Assembly (NCBI GenBank): GCA_051878835.1
Contig: JBJEKW010000013.1
Span: 1-19,455, forward strand
Length of the DNA stretch: 19,455 nt
Reading direction: 5' to 3'
Source of the DNA: Olsenella_K sp051878835
Lineage (GTDB): Bacteria; Actinomycetota; Coriobacteriia; Coriobacteriales; Atopobiaceae
Positions within the stretch are counted from its first letter, which is position 1. Every line of letters starts with the position of its first letter. A program made the translations under genes and the position numbers. Shown in pieces: positions 14,438 through 19,455 of the stretch. The notes beneath the pieces were generated by a model that was given only the letters and a program-made list of their open reading frames with translations, made no database searches and was not told where the DNA came from.

Positions 14438-15259
14438 ATGTCAGCAAGCACCCACAAGGCCACGGTGTTCTTTGACATAGACGGAACGCTGGGCTGGAAC
14501 GACCCCACAAAGCAGGATGCCATCCCCGAGTGGGAGAGGGGCTTCTCGCCCGCGCCCAGCCCCCGCGTGGCCGAAGCCATCCGAAGGCTGGTCAGCAGGG
14601 GCAACCGCGCCTTCCTGTGCTCCGGAAGGTCGCCCCACGACATCCATCCCGACCTGGCGGCCCTGCCCTTCAGCGGCATGGTGGCCCTGGCCGGCGCCTA
14701 CGTGCGCATGGGTGACGAGGTGCTGCGCGACTGCCCCCTGCCCGAGGACACGCTGCGCCGCATGGACCAGCTGCTGCAGCAGAACGGCTACGGCATCATG
14801 ATCGAGTCTGCCGCCGACAAGGTGAACGTGCGCGGCGGCACCATGGGCAACCTGGCCGACACGCCGCAGACCATCGACGAGGCCCTGGAGGCGCTGGCCG
14901 ACCACAAGGCGTACAAGCTGGTCATCCGCACCACGGCCGCCGACATGCTGATGGCCGACCCCCAGCTGAGCCGGGTGCTGGTGGCCAGCCGCCTGGAGTG
15001 CGACAACTCCGAGATCGGCCTGGCGTGCAACACAAAGAAGGCCGGCATCGAGTGCGTCCTTGCCCGCCTGGGCGACGACGCGGGCACGACGTATGGCTTT
15101 GGTGACTCCGAGAACGACCTCACCCTGTTTGGCGAGGTGGACGTCAGCGTGGCCATGGGCAACGCTATTCCAGCGGTGAAGCAGCAGGCCGACTACGTCA
15201 CCGACAGCGTGCTGCAGGACGGCGTGGCAACCGGCTTGGAGCATTTGGCACTGGCCTAG
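14438..15259 (+). CDS. HAD superfamily hydrolase, Cof-type (subclass IIB) phosphatase
   Basis: The 273-residue cytoplasmic phosphatase has all four HAD motifs: FFDIDGT with nucleophile D13 and acid/base D15, S62 in LCSGRS, K200/K201 before the C-terminal part, and the metal-binding GDSENDL (D223, D227). A cap domain lies between about residues 85 and 190, as in the Cof/IIB group. Family members dephosphorylate sugar phosphates, nucleotides or cofactors, and the cap makes substrates hard to predict. The ATG at 14438 follows GAAAGAGG. A longer in-frame extension from 14351 runs through leader hairpins and is rejected. Its place behind the PTS gene in the same direction suggests a sugar-phosphate substrate, possibly the PTS product, but it could equally be an unrelated house-cleaning phosphatase. 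Confidence 0.9.
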   Translation: MSASTHKATVFFDIDGTLGWNDPTKQDAIPEWERGFSPAPSPRVAEAIRRLVSRGNRAFLCSGRSPHDIHPDLAALPFSGMVALAGAYVRMGDEVLRDCPLPEDTLRRMDQLLQQNGYGIMIESAADKVNVRGGTMGNLADTPQTIDEALEALADHKAYKLVIRTTAADMLMADPQLSRVLVASRLECDNSEIGLACNTKKAGIECVLARLGDDAGTTYGFGDSENDLTLFGEVDVSVAMGNAIPAVKQQADYVTDSVLQDGVATGLEHLALA

Positions 15260-15275
15260 TCGTTTGTGCTACCAT
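15245..15275 (+). promoter_or_regulatory. Candidate promoter of pheST
   Basis: A -35-like TTGGCA (15245-15250, 5 of 6) overlaps the end of the HAD gene. An extended -10, TGC followed by TACCAT (15270-15275, 4 of 6), comes after a long 19-bp spacer. The predicted start near 15282 coincides with the beginning of the T-box stem I sequence, which supports it. Confidence 0.4.
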
Positions 15276-15282
15276 GCAACGC

Positions 15283-15542
15283 AGGCAATGACGAAGAGGG
15301 CACGCCGTCGCGTCGCCACGGCACAGAGAGGGAGCTCACCGGCTGAGAGGCTCCCGCCAGGTGGATGGTGTGCGTTCACTTTACCAGCCGCGAACTCAAA
15401 GCCGCAGCCGTGCGGCCGGTAGGGGAGCCGTCCGTCCCACGGCACGGGACAAACGAGTGGACGCTCGCACAACATAGCTTGCGTCAATCAAGGTGGTACC
15501 GCGGATTCATCCGTCCTTGGGCTTTCCAGGGGCGGATTTTTT
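15283..15542 (+). promoter_or_regulatory. T-box leader of pheST, phenylalanine-specific
   Basis: The hallmark T-box sequence AAGGTGGTACCGCGG lies at 15490-15504. Upstream, stem I contains ATGACGAAGAGG, the AGAGAG element (15325-15330), and a stem GGGAGC/GCTCCC (15330-15335 with 15350-15355) capped by a GCTGAGAG loop. On its 3' side the codon TTC (15375-15377) is in the specifier position (context GCG-TTC-ACT), matching phenylalanine. Uncharged tRNA-Phe is expected to pair with this codon and with the T-box bulge, favour the antiterminator and allow transcription of pheS and pheT. The terminator is annotated separately. Confidence 0.92.
15509..15542 (+). terminator. T-box regulatory terminator
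   Basis: ATCCGTCCTTGG (15509-15520) and CCAGGGGCGGAT (15526-15537) form a 12-bp stem with two G-U pairs and a 5-nt loop, followed by TTTTTT (15537-15542). It lies directly after the T-box sequence, 23 nt before the pheS start, as expected of a transcriptional attenuator. Confidence 0.93.
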
Positions 15543-15565
15543 CTTGGCTCGAAAGGGGTTTTACC

Positions 15566-16633
15566 ATGGCAATGTCCGACGACCTCAAGCAGATTGAGGC
15601 GCAGGTACAGCAGGGGCTGGCCCAGGTGGCCGACCCGAAGGCGCTCGACGCGCTGCGCGTGTCGGTTCTGGGACGCAAGGGCAGCCTGACCGCTCTCATG
15701 CACATGATGGGGAAGGTGCCCCCCGAGGAGCGCCCCGCCATGGGCAAGCTGGCCAACACCGTCCGCGCGAACGTGGACATGGCCATTACGAAGCGCGCCG
15801 AGGAGCTGAAGCGCGAGGCCATGAACAAGCGCATGAGCGCCGAGGCCGTCGATGTGACGCTGCCGGGCCGTCGCCTGTCCCCGGGCACGCAGCACCTCAT
15901 CAACCAGATCCGCGAGGAGATGGAGGACATCTTCTGCGGGCTGGGCTACACGGTGGAGGACGGTCCCTACGTGGAGACCACCTGGTACAACTTCACGGCT
16001 CTGAACGCCCCTGAGGACCACCCCAGCCGCTCGTCCAAGGACACGTTCTACGTGGTGGACAACGCCCCCGAGGGCAAAGAGCATCACGTGCTGGGCGAGT
16101 CCGACGTGCTTCTGCGCACACAGACCTCCGGCGTGCAGGTGCACGTCATGGAGCGCCAGAAGCCGCCCATCTACATGATCTGCCCGGGCACGGTGTTTCG
16201 TCCGGACACGGCCGACGCCAACCACCTGCCCCAGTTCACGCAGGTGGAGGGCCTGGTGGTCGACAAGGGCATCACGTTCGGCGACCTCAAGGGTACCCTG
16301 GACTACTTCACGCGCGAGATCTTCGGCAAGGACCGCGCCACGCGCTACCGCCCGCACTTCTTCCCCTTCACCGAGCCCTCGTGCGAGGTGGACGTGTCGT
16401 GCGGCGTGTGCGGAGGCAAGGGCTGCCGCTTCTGCAAGAACACCGGCTGGCTGGAGATCCTGGGCTGCGGCATGGTGGACCCCAACGTGCTGCGCAACTG
16501 CGGCATCGACCCCGAGGAGTACTCGGGATTCGCGTTCGGCATCGGCGTGGAGCGCGTGGCGGCGCTGCGCTACGACCTGCCCGACCTGCGCATGCTGATG
16601 ACCGGCGACATGAGGTTCCTGCACCAGTTCTAG
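15566..16633 (+). CDS. pheS: Phenylalanyl-tRNA synthetase alpha subunit
   Basis: The 355-residue catalytic subunit of the alpha2-beta2 class II synthetase activates phenylalanine and charges tRNA-Phe. The N-terminal ~100 residues form the predicted coiled-coil tRNA-binding arm. Class II signatures follow: EDHPSRSSKDTFYV, RTQTSGVQVHVM, motif 2 GTVFRPDTADANHLPQFTQV, and motif 3 SGFAFGIGVERVAALRY near the end. A cysteine knuckle CX2CX4CX2C (C279, C282, C287, C290) is inserted between EPSCEVDVS and GWLEILGCGMV and is probably a zinc site. E. coli PheS lacks it, though I recall it in some other bacterial PheS proteins. The ATG at 15566 follows GAAAGGGG and lies just past the T-box terminator. An in-frame extension back to 15365 lies inside the T-box RNA. 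It forms an operon with pheT after a 91-nt gap. Confidence 0.97.
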   Translation: MAMSDDLKQIEAQVQQGLAQVADPKALDALRVSVLGRKGSLTALMHMMGKVPPEERPAMGKLANTVRANVDMAITKRAEELKREAMNKRMSAEAVDVTLPGRRLSPGTQHLINQIREEMEDIFCGLGYTVEDGPYVETTWYNFTALNAPEDHPSRSSKDTFYVVDNAPEGKEHHVLGESDVLLRTQTSGVQVHVMERQKPPIYMICPGTVFRPDTADANHLPQFTQVEGLVVDKGITFGDLKGTLDYFTREIFGKDRATRYRPHFFPFTEPSCEVDVSCGVCGGKGCRFCKNTGWLEILGCGMVDPNVLRNCGIDPEEYSGFAFGIGVERVAALRYDLPDLRMLMTGDMRFLHQF

Positions 16634-16724
16634 GCCGACAGGCGACGTTCGCCGCAACCGCTATCAGGGGCCGCCGCACAGGCGGACCCGCAGACACTCT
16701 CCGCGTAGTCAGAAAGGCAAGAAG

Positions 16725-19190
16725 ATGCGCGTTTCATACGAATGGCTGAAGTCCATGGTCGACGTTCCCGACGACCCCCAGAAGCTCGTGCAGGAGTACG
16801 TGCGCACGGGCACCGAGGTCGAGGCCGTCGAGAAGGTCGGCGCGAACCTGGATCACGTAGTGACCGGCCAGGTGCTGTCAAAGAAGCCCCACCCCGACTC
16901 GGACCACATGTGGCTGTGCCAGGTCTCCGTGGGCAATAAGAACGTGAACCAGAAGGGCGAGCCAGAGCCGCTGCAGATCGTGTGCGGCGCCCAGAACTTC
17001 AACGAGGGCGACCACATCGTGGTGGCCATGATCGGTGCCGTGCTGCCCGGTGACGTAAAGATAAAGAAGTCCAAGCTGCGTGGCGTTGAGTCCTACGGCA
17101 TGAACTGCTCCGAGCGCGAGCTGGGCCTGGGCAACGACCACAGCGGCATCATGATCCTGTCGCCCGACGCGCCCGTGGGCGTGGACTTCAGCGACTACTA
17201 CGGCATCAGCGACACGGTGATCGACTGCGAGATCACGCCGAACCGCCCCGACTGCCTCAGCATGGTGGGCATGGCCGTCGAGACCGCCGCCGACCTGGAC
17301 GAGGACACCCACATCGAGCTGCCCCAGATCCAGGGCGAGCAGGGCGTGCCCTCGGCCGACTCCGTGGACGTGACCATAGCCGACCCTGCGCTGTGCAGCC
17401 GCTACACGGCCCGCGTGGTGCGCAACGTAAAGATTGGCCCCAGCCCGGAGTGGCTGGCACGCCGCGTCATGGCCGCCGGCAGCCGACCCATCAACAACGT
17501 GGTCGACGTCACGAACTACGTCATGTACCTGACCGGCCAGCCCCTGCACGCCTTCGACCTGAACAAGCTGTCCGAGCGCGACGGCAAGCGCCACATCGTG
17601 GTGCGCGCGGCGAAGGACGGCGAGAAGATCACCACGCTGGACGGCAAGGAGCGCGAGCTCACGAGCGACATGGTGGTCATCACCGACGACGGCAACGAGC
17701 CCGTGTGCCTGGCCGGCGTCATGGGCGGCCTGAACTCCGAGATCGACGACAACACGACGGACGTGCTGCTGGAGGCCGCGGCATTCGACAGCGGCCACAT
17801 CAGCCGCACCAGCCGAAACCTGGACCTCATGAGCGAGGCCTCCATCCGCTACGAGCGCCAGGTGGACCCCGCCGGCTGCGCCCAGGTGTCCGACATCGCG
17901 GCCGCCCTGTTCCAGCAGTGCTGCGGCGCCGAGGTGGCCCCCGGCATGGTGGACCGCTATCCCGTGCCCGCCGAGCCCGTGCACATCCAGATGCGCCCCG
18001 ACCGCGTGCGCGCGCTGTGCGGAGCCGACATCCCCACCAACTTCATGGTGGAGCGCCTGCGTCGCCTGGGCTGCCAGGTGGCCGACCCCACCGACGAGCA
18101 CGAGCCCGTCGAGGTCGTGGCACCCACGAACCGTCCCGACCTCACCCGCGAGGTCGACCTGGTGGAGGAGGTGTGCCGCCTGTGGGGCGAGGGCGACATC
18201 ACGCCCACGCTGCCCGCGGCGCGCAACCACGCCGGCGGCCTGACCGTGGAGCAGCAGCGCATTCGCAAGATTGGCCGTGTGCTGCGCTCCTGCCACCTCA
18301 GCGAGACCAGCACGTACTGCTTTGCCGACGCGCGCGACCTGGAGCGTCTGAACATGCCCGACGAGGGCAAGGGCATCCCGGTGCAGATCATCAACCCGCT
18401 GGTGGCCGACCAGAGCCAGATGCGCCGCGACATGCTGCCGGGCCTGCTGCGCTCCGTGGCCTACAACCTGGACCACGGCGTGCCCGACGTGGCACTGTAC
18501 GAGATCGGCCGCGTGTTCTACGGCCACCCCGCAAAGAGCCAGCCCGACGAGCCCACCATGGTGGCGGGCGTCATGGCGGGCCGCTGGAACGAGGACCAGT
18601 GGAGCGCCAAGTACCGCGAGCTGGACTTCTTTGACGCAAAGGGCGTCGTGGAGGAGCTTCTGGACCAGCTGCGCATCACGAAGGTGCGCTTCAAGGCGTG
18701 CGACGCCCAGGCCTACCCCTGGCTGCAGCCGGGCAGCGCGGCCGAGGTCCTGTCGCACGGCGAGATCCTGGGCTGGGTGGGCAACGTCCACCCCAACTCG
18801 CTGGCGAACTTCGGCATCGAAGAGCCCGTCGTTGCCTTCGAGCTGTCCGTCGCGGGCCTGCTGCGCCTGGCCAGCCGCGAGCTGCCGTACCAGGAGGTGC
18901 CCACGCTGCCGGGCGTGGACGTGGACCTGGCGTTGGTCGTGGACGAGAGCGTCACGTACGAGCAGCTGGTGCAGCGCATCACCTCTGCCGGCGGCAAGCT
19001 GCTGAGCGACGTGCGCCTGTTCGACGTGTACCGCGACCCCGTCCGCGTGGGCAAGGGCAAGAAGAGCATGGCCTTCTCGCTGACGTACCGTGCGGCGGAC
19101 CACACCCTGACCTCCGAGGAGGTCGAGAAGGCGCACTCTCGCCTGGTGAAGAAGGTGCTGCGCAGCACCGGCGCCGAGGTGCGCTCGTAG
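16725..19190 (+). CDS. pheT: Phenylalanyl-tRNA synthetase beta subunit
   Basis: The 821-residue beta subunit carries tRNA recognition and editing. Domains visible in order are the N-terminal MRVSYEWLKSMVDVP segment, an OB-fold tRNA-binding domain (about 42-150; VVTGQVLSKKPHPDSDHMWL and CGAQNFNEGDHIVVAM), the conserved NRPDCLSMVGMAVE (from N173), the B3/B4 editing region, B5 (PTNRPDLTREVDLVEEVCRL), the catalytic-like core, and the C-terminal ferredoxin-fold anticodon-binding domain (about 725-821). Length is normal for the family. The start follows AAAGGCAAGAAG, a modest ribosome binding site, and translation may partly depend on pheS. Expression is governed by the T-box upstream of pheS. A terminator follows about 200 nt downstream. 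Confidence 0.97.
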   Translation: MRVSYEWLKSMVDVPDDPQKLVQEYVRTGTEVEAVEKVGANLDHVVTGQVLSKKPHPDSDHMWLCQVSVGNKNVNQKGEPEPLQIVCGAQNFNEGDHIVVAMIGAVLPGDVKIKKSKLRGVESYGMNCSERELGLGNDHSGIMILSPDAPVGVDFSDYYGISDTVIDCEITPNRPDCLSMVGMAVETAADLDEDTHIELPQIQGEQGVPSADSVDVTIADPALCSRYTARVVRNVKIGPSPEWLARRVMAAGSRPINNVVDVTNYVMYLTGQPLHAFDLNKLSERDGKRHIVVRAAKDGEKITTLDGKERELTSDMVVITDDGNEPVCLAGVMGGLNSEIDDNTTDVLLEAAAFDSGHISRTSRNLDLMSEASIRYERQVDPAGCAQVSDIAAALFQQCCGAEVAPGMVDRYPVPAEPVHIQMRPDRVRALCGADIPTNFMVERLRRLGCQVADPTDEHEPVEVVAPTNRPDLTREVDLVEEVCRLWGEGDITPTLPAARNHAGGLTVEQQRIRKIGRVLRSCHLSETSTYCFADARDLERLNMPDEGKGIPVQIINPLVADQSQMRRDMLPGLLRSVAYNLDHGVPDVALYEIGRVFYGHPAKSQPDEPTMVAGVMAGRWNEDQWSAKYRELDFFDAKGVVEELLDQLRITKVRFKACDAQAYPWLQPGSAAEVLSHGEILGWVGNVHPNSLANFGIEEPVVAFELSVAGLLRLASRELPYQEVPTLPGVDVDLALVVDESVTYEQLVQRITSAGGKLLSDVRLFDVYRDPVRVGKGKKSMAFSLTYRAADHTLTSEEVEKAHSRLVKKVLRSTGAEVRS

Positions 19191-19244
19191 GAGCGAGGCT
19201 TGGGCCGCGGCTTGCGGGCTGGTAGTGGCTTGCGAGCCGGAGGT

Positions 19245-19353
19245 GTGCTTCTTGCGTGAGACTTCGCGAAGCGGCGCGTGCCTCTTGCTCTGGACTGCGG
19301 CCTGCGACGTGTTCTTCCGTTGTACGGCTCGCAAGTTCGCATGTGCTTCTTGC
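19245..19353. repeat. Degenerate ~33-bp repeats after pheT
   Basis: The motif GTGCTTCTTGC recurs at 19245 and 19343, with variants GTGCCTCTTGC at 19278 and GTGTTCTTCCG at 19309, so spacings are 33, 31 and 34 bp. Just before, GGCTTGCG occurs twice (19209-19235 area). The units are diverged and no coding frame is evident. It may be a decayed tandem array in the untranslated tail of the pheST transcript. Confidence 0.4.
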
Positions 19354-19385
19354 TCGGGACTAAAGGTGGCACAGATTTTGAGAAG

Positions 19386-19420
19386 CCCCGGTCGGAATCG
19401 TTCCGGCCGGGGACTTTTTT
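19386..19420 (+). terminator. Intrinsic terminator of pheST
   Basis: CCCCGGTCGGA (19386-19396) pairs with TCCGGCCGGGG (19402-19412), 11 bp including one G-U, with a 5-nt loop. AC and TTTTTT (19415-19420) follow. It ends the pheST transcript about 200 nt after the pheT stop. Confidence 0.92.
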
Positions 19421-19455
19421 GCGTGAAGTCTTTCGCGTGGGGCCTTTTTCGCAAC

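Noticed and set aside
15365..15565. N-terminal extension of PheS
   Set aside because: The stretch is the T-box RNA including its terminator. Homology to PheS and a good ribosome binding site place the start at 15566.

Overview
The window reads as the chromosome of a high-GC Gram-positive bacterium, most likely a gut or oral actinomycete of the Coriobacteriia type (Olsenella/Collinsella/Atopobiaceae-like). This placement is an inference. It rests on strong G/C preference at third codon positions, an ABC lipoprotein with a twin-arginine signal, a TreR-like GntR regulator, a T-box in front of pheST, and an alpha-glucosidase closely resembling those of bifidobacteria. No species can be named from the sequence alone.

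Layout. Positions 1-597 hold no convincing gene but three kinds of repeat: about three copies of a ~50-bp palindromic element (1-216), a 42-bp tandem repeat (351-450) and a 20-bp imperfect inverted repeat (472-525). A GH13 alpha-glucosidase (598-2397, minus) diverges from a maltose-type ABC importer operon: substrate-binding lipoprotein, two permeases and an ATPase with its own TOBE region (2820-7184), closed by a strong terminator. Next come malQ (7508-9013, after a structured leader) and glgP (9191-11458). They meet a convergent TreR-like GntR regulator (11607-12326, minus) at a bidirectional terminator. Divergent from the regulator are a MalP-type alpha-glucoside PTS EIICB (12650-14266) and a HAD phosphatase (14438-15259). 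The window closes with a phenylalanine T-box, pheS and pheT (15283-19190) and a terminator.

How the genes fit together. From 598 to about 15259 the genes form one alpha-glucan/maltodextrin island. The ABC system imports maltodextrins intact. MalQ, GlgP and the alpha-glucosidase turn them into glucose and glucose-1-phosphate. The PTS permease brings in a disaccharide as a phosphate ester. No GH4-type phospho-alpha-glucosidase lies in the window, which leaves the HAD phosphatase as a possible link between the two routes (hypothesis). A recurring near-palindrome with consensus TTGTTCATACAA lies in the promoter regions of the alpha-glucosidase/ABC operon, malQ and the regulator/PTS pair, and nowhere obvious near pheST. 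It is the natural candidate operator for the TreR-like regulator and suggests one local regulon.

The pheST part is housekeeping and is controlled separately by a tRNA-Phe-sensing T-box attenuator.
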